Source: Puccinia triticina
Lineage: Eukaryota > Basidiomycota > Pucciniomycetes > Pucciniales > Pucciniaceae
Direction of reading: 5' to 3'
DNA: 64,000 nt
Assembly: GCF_026914185.1 (NCBI RefSeq)
Contig: NC_070560.1
Coordinates: forward strand, 6,191,501 to 6,255,500
The position numbers were made by a program, and so were the translations under genes. Every line of letters begins with the position of its first letter. Position 1 is the stretch's first letter. Positions 1-10,956 of this stretch are shown here, piece after piece. The notes below the pieces were generated by a model that worked only from the letters and a program-made list of their open reading frames with translations, made no database searches and was not told where the DNA came from.

Positions 1-304
1 GTAATGGGTGTAGCCTGACAGTGAGATGTATGTTTGTATCCTGTGATGTGTATATGTGTACTACTGTGAAACTTGGGTTGAGGCAGGTGACAGCTGGGTT
101 ACTGGGGCTGGTTGTGTGATAGGTGTCCATGAGGTGTAACTTCCACAGTAGAGGGGGTCCAGGGGTGCTTCCAGTGGGGACTAGGGGTGAAATTGGCCGT
201 AGAATCCATTTCTGGGGTCCATTTGGTGGTATCTTGAGGCCTGTTATGAGTAATTGTGTGGCATAGAAAAAACTTTTTACTTTTCCACTTTTCCGTCTAC
301 CACA
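1..304 (-). repeat. 3' LTR, first 304 bp (truncated by window)
   Basis: Near-identical to 5380-5683 (two substitutions, both in the A/T-rich stretch near 270-280). On the minus strand it starts TGTGGTAGACGG at 304. The rest of this LTR lies to the left of the window. Confidence 0.9.
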
Positions 305-322
305 TCCTCCCCCAACTTATTG
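305..322 (-). other. Polypurine tract (plus-strand primer)
   Basis: Read on the minus strand, the bases immediately before the 3' LTR are GTTGGGGGAGGA, a standard polypurine tract abutting TGTGG. This fixes both the element orientation and the LTR edge. Near-copies occur at about 485-500 and 1768-1784. Confidence 0.8.
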
Positions 323-757
323 TCTGTCCCCAGACAATTTTGGCGTGAAAAGTGCTATTTCTCCAGCTTTTGCACCTGTTACATGGTGAATTTACGTGGT
401 GATTTGCAGGATCCTTGGAGAATTGGCCATCTTGACGTCTTCTGGGCTACGTGGCTTGAGAGGCTTGTGAAAGAATGTGAGTTCTTCCCCCAACTTATAA
501 AATATAGGCAATTTTTGGGAAGAAATTAATTTAGATCCTGCAATAATTTTAGGTGTTTTCAATCTTGAGGTCTTGATTCCAAGGTTTTGATTACTTTCTG
601 TCATCTTTCTTCCAGTGTAAAAATTTGAGTAGTCCAATTCCAAAAATTCTTGATGATTCTTCTTCCAATCTGAGTACTGTCTTGTTGAATATGGCTGAGT
701 TTTGCTGACTAGAGTTTGTGGTTATTTCTTCTGCATAGATATTTACTACCCTCTGAC

Positions 758-906
758 TCATGCCAGGGCTAGAAGTTTTCTAAATATTCTCTGATCTATA
801 ATATCAGGGCTAAAGGTATTCTAAATGTTCTCTGATCTCTAATATCAGGGCTAAAGGTATTCTAAATGTTCTCTGATCTCTAATATCAGGGCTAAAAGTA
901 TTCTAA
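758..906. repeat. 41-bp tandem repeat, about 3.5 copies
   Basis: Successive copies of a 41-bp unit containing TCTCTGATCT and ATATCAGGGCTAAA recur at 41-bp spacing (starts near 788, 829, 870), the first copies more diverged. Confidence 0.85.
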
Positions 907-1375
907 ATTCTGAACCATATATAATTAATTGTAACTTGATTGGACTAAACCCATCAGACCTATTTAGACACTGATATCCCCACTGTGGAATCTTTCTTCA
1001 GTTGTCCAGCCTTGAAAGTTGTCTGTAAATATGATAATAAATATTCTTCAGCAGATGAAATCCACATTTCCAGTTCTTCAAAAGTCCGTCAGATTCCATC
1101 CAACAGTAGTTCAGATTGTCCAAATGGTTGCCAAGAGTTCATGAACCCAGATTTATCAAAAGTTTTTTCCTGAGTTGAAAAGTAGCCACATAAGTAATTT
1201 TCATCTTGAATCAAAAGTTCTTGATCCTGACACCGTAATTAATGAATAGAGCTGAAATAATCCCCTTTTTCAATATTTTCAAAATGACTGTGGTTTAAAA
1301 CGAGCGTTGATTTAGACAGTTTAACCTCTTGCTAAGGAGGTGTTGAATTGTTGTTTTAAGGTGGAGTTGATGGTG

Positions 1376-1550
1376 AATTGATTAAGATCACCTTGGTTAA
1401 GATCACATCGGTTGAGATCACCTTGGTTAAGATTACATCAGTTGAGATCACCTTGGTTGAGATCACATTGGTTAAGATCACATTGGTTGAGATCACCTCT
1501 GTTAAGATCACATCATTTGAGATCACATCAGTTGAGAGTGTATCTGTCAA
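1376..1550. repeat. 15-bp minisatellite, about 11 copies
   Basis: Unit GGTTRAGATCACMTT repeated about eleven times. Because the unit is a multiple of three with no stop, both strands look open for 66 codons; those frames are repeat artefacts. Confidence 0.9.
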
Positions 1551-1864
1551 GATCATATCTTCAAATGTTATAGGGTGAATTTTGCTAAAATGAATGGCTT
1601 GTTTTCAAAAAGAGTGTTGATAAGCAGTTTAACCTCTTGCTAAGGAGGTAGATTTAGTTGAAGGTTTCCATAGACTTTTGAGATATTCTGAATTGTGGCA
1701 AGTAATACTGTGAGATTGATGGTGGGAGGACGGTGATAAAAGAGTGACTTTTCAAAAGAATGTGAGTTCCTCCCCCAACTTGAAAGATTCAAGCCCCAAG
1801 AGTTTCAGAATTTAGAGCTGATATCTATTTTTGATGATTTAGAAAAGAGAAAAATGATAATTGT

Positions 1865-3955
1865 TTAACCAATTCCAACAAGGAGCCTTGGGCGGTTGAA
1901 GTGTGTCTGAAGTTGTCCAAAGCGGTTGGGCGGAATATTCAGTGACAGTTGAACCAGGAGCTTCCTGAGTGAGTAAAATAAGTAAATAAATTGATTCCTT
2001 TGTGATTCAAGATGATATAGATCATTGATTGATCCTTTCAATTCTTCTTTAGTTTCTGAATGGTCTTTATTGACTTTGCCACTTGAATTTGTTGTTGTTG
2101 AGTTAATATCTGGTGGAACCGGTGCAGGCGGCAAGATAACCATGTCTTCAGAGGGTGTACAGATTGGATTTGGACTAATTGGAATTTGTGAATCTGTTGG
2201 GTTGAGATCTGTAGTAGTACTAATACTTGGGTTGCATATACTGATAGTCTTGCCTTCATTTTCTCCAGGGTCTGTATCTGTGGGTCCTGGGGCTTGAAGG
2301 GACAGTTTGTTGAAAATTTCTTCTTGTTGATCCAAGTGAGGTTTAAAGAGGTGCTTGTTGAAAATCTTGCTTCCTGGTTTGTTGATATCTTCAATCAAAA
2401 CTATAGTTGGGATGTGAGAAAATTGAGGATCCTGAACTGTTGTTTCTGTAAGGATAGAATCTTCAATTTGTGAGTCATGATTGTTGATTTGAGGTGTCTG
2501 ATGATCCACAATTTGGTTTTGTTGAATAGATTGATCCAAGATTTCTTCTTCATCCATGCTGATTGTCATATCCACATCATTGGAGCCAAATTCTGGTATG
2601 TTAATAACAAAGTGTTTAAGCTCCATTGGCGTATCCATTAAGTTTGACACTGATTTCTGGTTCACCACCATATCCTGTAGGTGAATTGTTGAGGCCGCTT
2701 GCTCAAAAACCAATTCCTGAGAGTAAGTTTCCGTTTCTGTAACAGGTTCTGAATTATCTGTTATTGGTTCCAAAACATCCATAACAGGTTGTGTGATTTC
2801 CAAGGCCGGTTCATTTTCACTTGGTTCTTCTGTGAATTTGAGTTGCTGGTTGTAATCCGGAGGTAAGTCTAGCGCCTTTGATTGTTTTTGGAGTTCCAAA
2901 AGTTCTTGCTGCATAGTTTGGATTTGTTTCCAGAAGTATTCCTCTATCTGTATAACTTCCATTTCTGCAGCGGCAACCAGGTGATTCCATTCAGTAACTT
3001 CATATTTCCCACTTTTCCCTTTTTGAAGCTGGCTGTTATTGAATAAGGTTTGTTTGATGTTGTCCTGACTTTCTCTTGAAAAGGAACTTAAGAATAAAAC
3101 ACTGGTTTCTTCTTTCTCCCAAACCTGGTAGGATTCCATCATGTAATCAAGTATTGTGTTGAATTTTCCAAGATATCTTCTGTAAGCCTGGTAGGTTAAG
3201 ATTCCTTGTTGGGCCTGTTGTTCTGCTATCTTGAATAGATCCTTCTTGGTGTACAAAACTGAAGGATCAAATTCTCCCCAGGTGTCAATCATTTCCTTAC
3301 GCAGGGTATCCCAGTCGCATTCTTCGTAACCGTCCATATCCTCAATTTGGCACTTCAGTTCCTCTGTTTGTATGAATCGTCCAATCTGAAGAGCTCTTTG
3401 GAATTTTGTTGAACCAAACCAATCTGCTGCCCTTTTGTATCTCCGTAGGAAGTCAAAGAATCGATTTCCATCATAGAATAATTCATTGTCATCAATGATT
3501 CCTGGTGGATAATCGGATTCTTGGTATGATAGACTTGATTGTTGATAAGGTATTAGTTGATGTTGATAATATGTTGTTTGTTGATATTGATGATGTTCTG
3601 AATTTTGTCTTTGTTGAAATTGGTGTTGATATTTAGGTTCTTGAATGGCTTCATTCTTGTTGATTCCATAAGCAGATGGTTGTTGATGTGACACAGTGCC
3701 TCTGAGTGGAATATTCTGGTTTTGTTGAGTTTCATCTGAGTCACGTAAGTGTTCTTCAGCAGGATCTCCGAATTGATTCTCTCGTCCTTTCCCTTTGTCT
3801 TTCCTTGGCCAAGTTGACATTGTATTTTCCATATTCCTACTCATAGCAGGAGTTCCCGTAAAAGGTCTTGTCCTTGAAGTGGTTCTTGAATTAATTGTAT
3901 CTTCAAAATCTGGTACACCAAATGCTATATTCATGTTGATTCTTGTTGATTCCAT
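1865..3955 (-). CDS. gag: Gag-like polyprotein of the LTR element
   Basis: The frame is open from 4105, but a good 3' splice signal (TTGTTTCTTTTTCAG on minus, near 3990) lies inside it. The likely start is therefore the ATG at 3955, giving about 696 residues. The N-terminal third is Gln/Asn/Tyr-rich. A capsid-like helical region follows (WDTLRKEMIDTW, then a block with YRRYLGKFNTILDYM), then Glu/Gln-rich and Ser/Thr/Pro-rich low-complexity tails. I see no CCHC zinc knuckle and no protease DSG motif. The layout resembles Gag of fungal Ty3/gypsy elements, whose role is particle assembly. There are no stops in about 2.1 kb, which suggests recent or ongoing purifying selection. Family assignment rests on context and a weak capsid resemblance. 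Confidence 0.7.
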   Translation of the reverse strand: MESTRINMNIAFGVPDFEDTINSRTTSRTRPFTGTPAMSRNMENTMSTWPRKDKGKGRENQFGDPAEEHLRDSDETQQNQNIPLRGTVSHQQPSAYGINKNEAIQEPKYQHQFQQRQNSEHHQYQQTTYYQHQLIPYQQSSLSYQESDYPPGIIDDNELFYDGNRFFDFLRRYKRAADWFGSTKFQRALQIGRFIQTEELKCQIEDMDGYEECDWDTLRKEMIDTWGEFDPSVLYTKKDLFKIAEQQAQQGILTYQAYRRYLGKFNTILDYMMESYQVWEKEETSVLFLSSFSRESQDNIKQTLFNNSQLQKGKSGKYEVTEWNHLVAAAEMEVIQIEEYFWKQIQTMQQELLELQKQSKALDLPPDYNQQLKFTEEPSENEPALEITQPVMDVLEPITDNSEPVTETETYSQELVFEQAASTIHLQDMVVNQKSVSNLMDTPMELKHFVINIPEFGSNDVDMTISMDEEEILDQSIQQNQIVDHQTPQINNHDSQIEDSILTETTVQDPQFSHIPTIVLIEDINKPGSKIFNKHLFKPHLDQQEEIFNKLSLQAPGPTDTDPGENEGKTISICNPSISTTTDLNPTDSQIPISPNPICTPSEDMVILPPAPVPPDINSTTTNSSGKVNKDHSETKEELKGSINDLYHLESQRNQFIYLFYSLRKLLVQLSLNIPPNRFGQLQTHFNRPRLLVGIG

Positions 3956-4105
3956 AGTTTCATTATACGTTTGATCCTTGGTAACTGTTACTGTGCTCTG
4001 AAAAAGAAACAATAATATCTGGTCTCTGGTCTCTTTACCAGGGCAAATTGGGGGGGTTTTTAATATTGATATAAATAACTTTACCGTGCTGGGAGGGTTC
4101 TTCAA

Positions 4106-4808
4106 ACAGTATCCTAATTATCTGAATCCTTAGGTACTACACATTGTCTTTCAGTATATAATTGGCTGTTTCCTTTGAGTGGGCTCCAGAGTTTTCTTCT
4201 AACAGTATCTAATTATCCGGATCCTTGGGTACTACACACCGTCTTCCAGTATATAATTAGCTGCTTCCTTCAAAACACTCCTTTCAGATTTGGTAGTTAT
4301 GTGTTCCTTTCAGAGGTTTGTAGTTGGTTCCTTAGATTGTTCCTAATAGTCAACTAGTTGTCCAACAGAATAACTGAATATGCTGTTGATTGTTCTAGAT
4401 TTGTTGATAAATTTGATTCTTTTTGCCGCTAGAAGTTCAGATCCTTTGGCAAGTCCTTCTGGTTTGAGTTGAAATTGTTTCCTGGGATGGTTCAAAAGTA
4501 GACTAGTTGTCCAACGGAATAAATGAATATGCCACTGTCTGTACTAGAGTTGTTGATGGCTTGATCCTTTTTCACTAGCACAATTGTGATCCCTTGGCAA
4601 TTACTTTGGGTTGAATTGAAGTTCGTTACACGTGGTTGATCAAACAGGGTTATCCAATCACGTTGGGGACTCCCTTGTAAGACTCAAAAGTGGTAATGAA
4701 ACCCTTTTGCTGAATGGTGAAGGGTATGGTGGAGTTGCAAGCTCTGCCCTTCTGTTATCAGTCAACAAGACCCACCAAGCTCAGCTTGGCAAGTTTTATC
4801 AAGTGATA
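4106..4808 (-). other. 5' leader of the gag-only element
   Basis: Non-coding on the minus strand between the primer site and gag. It contains diverged duplications, for example the segments around 4110-4180 and 4190-4260 share ATCCTTRGGTACTACACA. Part of the leader (down to about 4677) is conserved in the second LTR copy at 10803-10956. Confidence 0.5.
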
Positions 4809-4826
4809 GGTCTGGTCTGTTCCAGA
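4809..4826 (-). other. Putative primer binding site
   Basis: On minus the LTR ends CAGATTTCA and is followed by TCTGGAACAGACCAGACC. The same LTR/leader junction is preserved in the related LTR at 10803. I cannot assign the tRNA. Confidence 0.45.
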
Positions 4827-5683
4827 TGAAATCTGTTTGACTGGCAACGTGTAAGTGTTTTAATTACTTTGTTATAAGGGTTGAATTGTTGTTATAAGGG
4901 TTGATTTATTGTTATAAGGGTTTTAGGATTTGAGTGTGGATGAGTGTTGGGTGACTTGTGAGTTCTGGGTGAGGAACTGGGGAGCAGACCACTGGGGGTG
5001 GAGAGAGCTCCTTTTATAGACAAAAGTGGAGCCCCAAAGGGGCTTGTGGGTTAGGGTTTCAGCTAATCTAGACAACAGGGTGAGGGATTTTAGCTGGTGG
5101 GAGTAGATAAAAATGATGTCATAACCCCTCAGGGGCGCATGGATGGTGTCAGAATATACCACAGAACATTCTAAATATGTCAGGGGTGCATACATGATGT
5201 CAGGGGTGCATACATGATGTCAGAATATACAAAAGAACATTCTAACGCATGCATGAGGTGACAGTAGACTGCATGAGCTGTCATACAGGGGGAATTAGTG
5301 TATACACAAAGTCTGAGGCTGCAGAAACAGTGTAAATGATGTCATACTATGTATATAAAGGAGTGTATGTAGTTAATATGTAATGGGTGTAGCCTGACAG
5401 TGAGATGTATGTTTGTATCCTGTGATGTGTATATGTGTACTACTGTGAAACTTGGGTTGAGGCAGGTGACAGCTGGGTTACTGGGGCTGGTTGTGTGATA
5501 GGTGTCCATGAGGTGTAACTTCCACAGTAGAGGGGGTCCAGGGGTGCTTCCAGTGGGGACTAGGGGTGAAATTGGCCGTAGAATCCATTTCTGGGGTCCA
5601 TTTGGTGGTATCTTGAGGCCTGTTATGAGTAATTGTGTGGCATAGAAAAATCTTTTTATTTTTCCACTTTTCCGTCTACCACA
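4827..5683 (-). repeat. 5' LTR (about 857 bp)
   Basis: Begins TGTGGTAGACGG at 5683 and is inferred to end ...TTTCA at 4827, from comparison with the related LTR at 10047-10802. On minus it has a TATA box (TCTATAAAAGG near 5010-5020). AATAAA sits further on within TTATAACAATAAATC, consistent with promoter and polyadenylation signals in U3/R. Confidence 0.75.
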
Positions 5684-5835
5684 CCGGCCTTGAGAAATGC
5701 ATGCTGAGCTGGGCTTCAACTAACAAATAAATAATACACTCTAACAGACTGCTCACCAATATATCGAGTTGCTATGGGTGAGCTTCCTTTGTAAATTCAT
5801 ATTGATTAATTTAAATAGATGCTTATTCCTTTTCT

Positions 5836-6530
5836 GTAGTGCTACATCCTTCATTTAAAGACAAATATTTCAAACTAGCAAAGTGGAAAACTGAATGGAT
5901 TGAAGAATCCATCAGACTAACCCGTGAGATGTGGGAGAACCACTACAAGCCCAATTCTCAGCCAACCATAACAAAACAGACAAATTCGCGTCCAAAGGTA
6001 AGTGAATTTCAAACTCTTTTATTTTTCTATCTACCTCCATTGAGGCTGAAAATCTGCCAACTAGGCACAGATTGGTGTGCTTGCTGGACTCAGCAGCACT
6101 TCTCAAGCTTGTTTGGGAGGTAGCACAAATGATCTGCTCAATGCATGGCTTGCAGGAGGATTGACTTTGGATGATGATGGCCAGCCAGTCAACCCTCTCA
6201 AGTAGTGGACCCAACAGGGGCGGCGGGTAATAACCACGGTAGTCTGCTCCAGATGGCACTTGACATGCTAAATTTTCCAGGTGGGTTTTCATTCAATCTT
6301 ATTTTTTTCTAGTTTTTTATGAACCCTAACCAAATTTTTCTGCAACAGCAACAACCGTTCACGTCAAGTGATCTTTCAATTTTGGGAGGAACTATGTGTC
6401 ATCCAAGAGACACAGCCTCAGCGCTTCATCTGTCAGTCAAGGGATGACAGTTGCGTTTTACTCACAGAACGGAAAAATCCCTAGTGGAATTTTGCGGAAG
6501 TGGAAGATAAAGCAGAACAGCGCCAACAAA
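5836..6530 (+). pseudogene. hAT transposase 3' end, decayed
   Basis: Three exon-like blocks translate to the C-terminal part of a fungal hAT transposase: LHPSFKDKYFKLAKW (about 5840-5990), then LNAWLAGGLTLDDDGQPVN (about 6130-6200, followed by several stops), then FYSQNGKIPSGILRKWK (about 6450-6510). The same three motifs, in order, occur in the better hAT gene at 53805-57886. Intron-like gaps match between the two. In-frame stops in the middle block and absence of the N-terminal half make this a remnant. Confidence 0.75.
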
Positions 6531-6606
6531 AAGGGTAAAAAAACTAGATTTTGTTCCTATTTATATGTGAAATGCATCCAAGAAGGATTTTTGCAGAGAA
6601 AAATCA

Positions 6607-6747
6607 ATACAAGTGCCTCACACCCGCGGGTACCTGCCACCTGCACCCGGATACCTGCCCGTGCAGGTGCGGGTGTCCAGTTTGAGGGAAAATTCAGGCT
6701 GGTACCCGCACCCGCCACAGGTACCCGGGTGCAAAGTGCCAGCTCTA
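6607..6747. mobile_element. GGGTACCC foldback MITE (hAT-like)
   Basis: GC-rich inverted repeats built on CACCCGCGGGTACC and GGTACCCGGGTGCAAAGTG, ending CCAGCTCTA at 6747. It has the same terminal sequence as the MITE at 10982-11188, which has a clear 8-bp duplication. The left end here is degraded. It sits inside the gypsy pol remnant. Confidence 0.65.
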
Positions 6748-6763
6748 GTAGTCAAGAATTACA

Positions 6764-7545
6764 TGCCACTGCTGTGAGCCAAAAACCCGCTTTTGGTTTC
6801 CCCTTTTCAGTAAAAGCGGCTTTTGAGGATGGCACGGAGCATCAGACTTTTTGGCTGCTAGAGCATGGCCTCAATCATCGCGCTCAGCGGAAATTGGCAG
6901 GCTTGTGGAGGGATGTTGCATTTCTCTCATTTGCAACAAAATATGAAACTGTTGTGCACAAGATCAAGCCTGTAAACCTGCCTACGCTGCAGGGCCTTAA
7001 CCCCCCCCTTCAGCGGCTTTTGCTCTCTGGCAATCCCTACCGAGCCCTTCCGCGCTTGTTAGCGGGTCCTTTTGTTCCCATGGGAAGAGTCATGGAAGAT
7101 TGCCTAGCAGTAGTGATTTTTGGCCCCAACAGTTGGTTGTGGCCAGGAGAATTGAATGTCATCAAGAATTTCCTGTCAGCGCAAAATCAAGCTATAGTGT
7201 TTGACAAGTCTGAATGTGGCCTTCTGAGCCTTCTGAAGGAGTCCTATGGACTCCCGTATATCATATACCTTTGATTGAGCACAAACCTTGGCAGAAAAAG
7301 AAAATACCAATCCTGGCCACAAAGATGAAGGAGTACACACAAATTCTCCGTGAGCGGGTTTGTAACGGCTTATACAAACAATCAACGTCCTTGTATTCTA
7401 GCCCCGTGTTTTGTGTTCTCATGGGTAATGGCAAACTCCGGATTGTCCAAAACCTCCAACCGCTCAATAAAGTTACAGTGGAGGATGCCGGTGTTCCGCT
7501 GGCTACTGGTTTTTTTGGCCCCCAGAGGCCATTTCTTTAGTTATA
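6764..7545 (+). pseudogene. pol: Ty3/gypsy pol remnant (linker and RT N-terminus)
   Basis: The translation aligns block by block with the pol of the gypsy element at 36474-37996: FEDGTEHQTFWLLEHGL, then LNPPLQRLLLSGNPYRALPR, then KESYGLPYII, then KPWQKKKIPI, then SSPVFCVLMGNGKLRIVQN and LQPLNKVTVEDAGVP. A two-base insertion (extra TA in ATATCATATACC near 7265) breaks the frame. Homology stops abruptly near 7515, before the catalytic RT motifs. It starts with a GCCACTGCTGTGAGCC...CCTTTTCAG segment that matches the 3' part of intron-like cassette C of the intact element. Confidence 0.85.
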
Positions 7546-7642
7546 TGTATATTCTCATCAAAAAAGAGGGGTAATTAAGTACAGGTAATTGGTAGAAAAA
7601 AGACCAAAAAATTCACAAAATTGAGCCAAAATTGCATTCTTC

Positions 7643-9541
7643 TTAAATTTTATTATATGTATATATTTTTGCATTTTGAATTACAAGATAAAATTGTTTC
7701 CTGTACTCTTCAGCGCTGAGGAAAGTTCCTTTTTTAAGAGACACATGCTTGAACCAAAGTTCCATCAATTCAAGAGCAGCCTTCATTGCTTGGACTTTGT
7801 TTAAATTTGCATGCATTTGAAGATACCCATGAAGAAAGATTTGTGAAGCATCAAATTTTACTGCCTCTGGTCCTTGTGAGAAATCAATGGTACCCAGCAG
7901 AGGGGGGTGTTCACCATTTTCCATGAAGATTAGATTGTAAAACCATTCAAGAATTGCCTTGTGATTGCCTTCTGTGTTTTTCAAAATATTTGAGTCCAGT
8001 TCATTCCGAGAAACCAAGTTGTGACAGCAATGTAAAGCCTCTCCAATCTTTTGAATTTTTGAGATCATAATTGAGCTGTTTATAATTGATGATTTTTTTG
8101 CTCTTGAGAAAATCCTGACCTTTTTTGTTTCATCAGAAATAAAAGGTTCAATGTAATTGGAATTCATTGTACCAATTATCTTCAATCCTGGGGTTTTAGG
8201 TGAAAGCTTGTACAATTCTTCAATAAAATTTTGTTTTCCAAGCAATTTTTTGTGAAATTCTTTCCATTCACAGAAATCCTCAACACTCTGGTGTCTAAGG
8301 GCAGTTACCACTTTTTGAATTATAGTCTTCATTGTATCACCATTCAAGTATCTTTCATTGCATCCATTCAGGGGCTTTAACGCTTCATATTTTATGACTT
8401 GTTTATCCATTTCTGATTTTATATCCTCCAAGCTCTCTCCTTTTGTACACTTCCTCCTTTTCCTGGATTTTTGCCCTGGAGGCTTCTTGGTGAATTGTGG
8501 TGGTTGAATAAAACCTGGCTTGAGGTGAAATTCTTTGCCCTCCTCATGAATGGTCAGGGACCCTGTTTCCTTGTCTGTATGATGAGTGTGAATATAAATA
8601 GAAAAATGTATCTTTTAGTTTTTCAGATTTTTTTTACAGGTATAATCACCCCACCCAACCTAACCTTTCTCCCCCAATTCACTGAAAATTCTAACACTGG
8701 AACCAGATGTGGAAGACTGGTGTTTTTGACAATGCAATTTGCCTGATTTCCCCAAAGGCATAAAATCTGCCTTGCACAGATGAAAAAGAGAATGCACACA
8801 TCATTAGCACAAAAATCAAGAGAAATTCATAATTAGTTTCTGAGAACTTATTTCAGAAACATCTCCCCAAATATTCTGACCTTCTTTAAATGCACCCCTG
8901 ACACAAGAACTAGAATTTTCATGGGGTTTTGAATGATATTTTAATTGAAAATTCCATTCTTCTTTACTTGCACAGAGGGATTTCTTTCTCTTTTTCAAGC
9001 AATATACATGTTCTTGTTTGTAAAATAACATTTAGTACAGTTGTATTGTTGAAAAAAAGTATTTCATAACTGTTTGAGCAGAGCATCAACTCACCATTAT
9101 CATTGAATCTAGCATTGCCTCTGGAAAAACGGGTTGATGTCAAACCACTCCCTCCTATATCATTGAGAAATGGGAGACCAATTTTAGGAAGAAACATATT
9201 TAATATGTCTAAATAGTTTAAAAATGACCATCAATATTTCACAATATATTTTTCAATAGTGGAGCCATTTGTTTTATCTCACCATTTGAATTAGTGATAT
9301 CTTCACACAAGCCTTTTATCAAGCAACAAGTAGGATAATCAGAGGATTTACGCCATTTGGCAGGTCTCAGGGTCTCCACTGGACAGTCAGCAAGGTCTTG
9401 CAATATTGTTCTGTGATTATTGGTGATAGTGGTAGAATGAGAAGGCTTGAATCCTCCTCTAGAAAAGGTGGCAGTTGTATAGTAAAAGTAGAAGGGATAG
9501 AGGGTGACTATTTTGAGGAAGCTTGATCTGATCCAAGTCAT
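7643..9541 (-). CDS. Hypothetical multi-exon protein
   Basis: I do not recognise the family. The last exon runs from about 8568 to 7643 (minus), open upstream of its first ATG. It begins with a Lys/Arg-rich stretch (KKPPGQKSRKRRK) that looks like a nuclear localisation signal, followed by about 260 mostly helical residues. Upstream, intron signals are convincing: donor AATG|GTGAGA near 9286 to acceptor GATATAG near 9160, then donor AATG|GTGAGT near 9098. The small exon between keeps phase 1 on both sides and reads GSGLTSTRFSRGNARFNDN. The intron before the last exon (about 8569-8640, GTAAAA...ATACAG) is less certain, and exons between 8640 and 9090 are unresolved. It could be a rust-lineage gene or cargo of an unrecognised element. 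Confidence 0.4.
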
Positions 9542-9899
9542 GTTCAGATGGAACTGTTAGAAAGTATCTTGAGATTCTAGGCAAAGAAGAATAGGTGCAC
9601 ATAAATCATGGTACTTTCTGCCTTTACATGGCTCCATCAAAACCCCTAGCCTGACACAATCCCCTTGTTTGAGGGGCTGGGGGACCTGTGCCCCAGCAGT
9701 ACCATGTTGGGTGTTTCACACAAGTTCAAATCACACTGAAACAAGTGGCGTGTGTTAAGCTAGTTCAGTCTCCATTTTTAAACCCCAATCAATGCCTTGG
9801 TGCTCACATTGTACTTTTTTCTTTTCATGGCCAACATGAGAAAATCCCCCTTAGTACTGCCTTTGATCTCTCCACAAAACAGGTGCCCATGTCACCATG
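9542..9899. other. No recognisable feature
   Basis: No coding frame, terminal repeat or RNA gene recognised. Confidence 0.4.
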
Positions 9900-10046
9900 A
9901 TCCCGGGGCGGTTAAGACTGGCCATTGATCACACATGCATCATACAAACCTCAACTGGTGACCAATCAAGACCAATCATCCAGTCCAAACACTCCATTCC
10001 AGATTGGAAACACTCATACATAACGCCCACTTGATGACCAACTCAG
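9900..10046. repeat. Degenerate ACCGGTCAT minisatellite, left part
   Basis: Variants of GACCAATCAAG and CTTGATGACCA indicate the left flank of the array that resumes at 10957. The LTR at 10047 is inserted into it. Confidence 0.5.
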
Positions 10047-10956
10047 TGTGAACAATCAAATTTTTTTTCTCTACTATATCTTTACTCATAGCAAGCCTCA
10101 ATATACCACCAAATGGATTCCATTGCCAATCTTACCCTTAGTTACCACTGGAACCCCACTGGATTGTAAATTGTACCCTCATGGACACAGCCAGCCCCAG
10201 TTATCAAGCTGTCACACCCCTCAAGCCACCTTTCCCAAGTATACAAATACACATCACCATTCAAAGGAATACTTCCTCATAACCCATTTTATCTCCACTG
10301 CATATGCAGGCTGTGCACCCTTCTGATCCCACTTTCTCCTGTATTTGAGATGACCCTGCTTCATTTACACACCCCTTGAAACTCCATGCAGTCTTCTAAC
10401 CCCATTCTTGCACTCCTTGCATTATTCTGACATTCATCATGCAGCCCTTGCATAAAAAACTTGTATTTGACATTTCCCCACCTTGTTTATGCACTCCTTG
10501 CATTATTATGACCATATCTTTCATTTCTCACCCCTGCATCAGTATATTCTGACACCACTTGTACACAGCCTACCTGCTAAAATCCCTCTTCCAGGGACCC
10601 CCAGGGGACTAAAATCCCTCACATTTTCCTAAGTTGTGTTTCCCTCAGCACAGTACTAAACACTTATTTACATATGTACCACCCTAGGCTCTAGGCACCC
10701 TCACACTTACCTTTACCACCATACATCACAACAGCCCTTATATCTGCAAATAACCACTAAACTAACTCTCAACTCTCACATGCCTGTTGTTGAACAACTT
10801 CATCTGGAACAGACCAGACCTATCACTTGATTAAAACTTACCAAGCTTACCTTGGTGTGCCTTGTTAGCTGATAGCCAGAAATGCAGAGTTTTGCACCTC
10901 CATCATCCCCTCCACCATTCAGAAAAAGGGTTTCAAAACTTCTTTTGAGTCTTACA
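10047..10956 (+). mobile_element. Diverged LTR plus leader, partial retrotransposon
   Basis: This is the reverse complement of the LTR at 4827-5683, clearly diverged: ATACCACCAAATGGA near 10099, GACACAGCCAGCCCCAG near 10185, ATTCTGACACCA near 10544. It ends CTTCA at 10802 and continues through the same leader (TCTGGAACAGACCAGACC) to GAGTCTTAC at 10956. There homology stops and the minisatellite resumes. It is a truncated copy of the family in the opposite orientation. Confidence 0.75.

Larger units (their letters stand above)
305..1864 (-). other. Long non-coding 3' region of the gag-only element
   Basis: About 1.56 kb between the gag stop and the 3' LTR, where pol would sit in an autonomous element. 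No long frame is present on either strand. It holds a 41-bp tandem repeat, a 15-bp minisatellite, a twice-used AACCTCTTGCTAAGGAGGT motif (about 1321-1342 and 1630-1650) and extra polypurine-like tracts. Confidence 0.7.
1..5683 (-). mobile_element. Gag-only LTR retrotransposon (TR-GAG-like), left end outside window
   Basis: Bases 1-304 repeat as 5380-5683 with two differences, so these are the two LTRs of one element read on the minus strand. The element start (TGTGGTAGACGG on minus) lies at 5683 and again at 304. Between them is one long gag-like reading frame and no protease, reverse transcriptase, RNase H or integrase in any frame. A purine-rich tract directly precedes the 3' LTR. Such elements depend on proteins supplied in trans, so this is inferred to be non-autonomous. 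The outer target duplication cannot be checked because the left end is off the window. Confidence 0.85.

Noticed and set aside
1356..1578. Opposite-strand frames of 66 residues
   Set aside because: Both are read-through of a 15-bp minisatellite, which is open on either strand.
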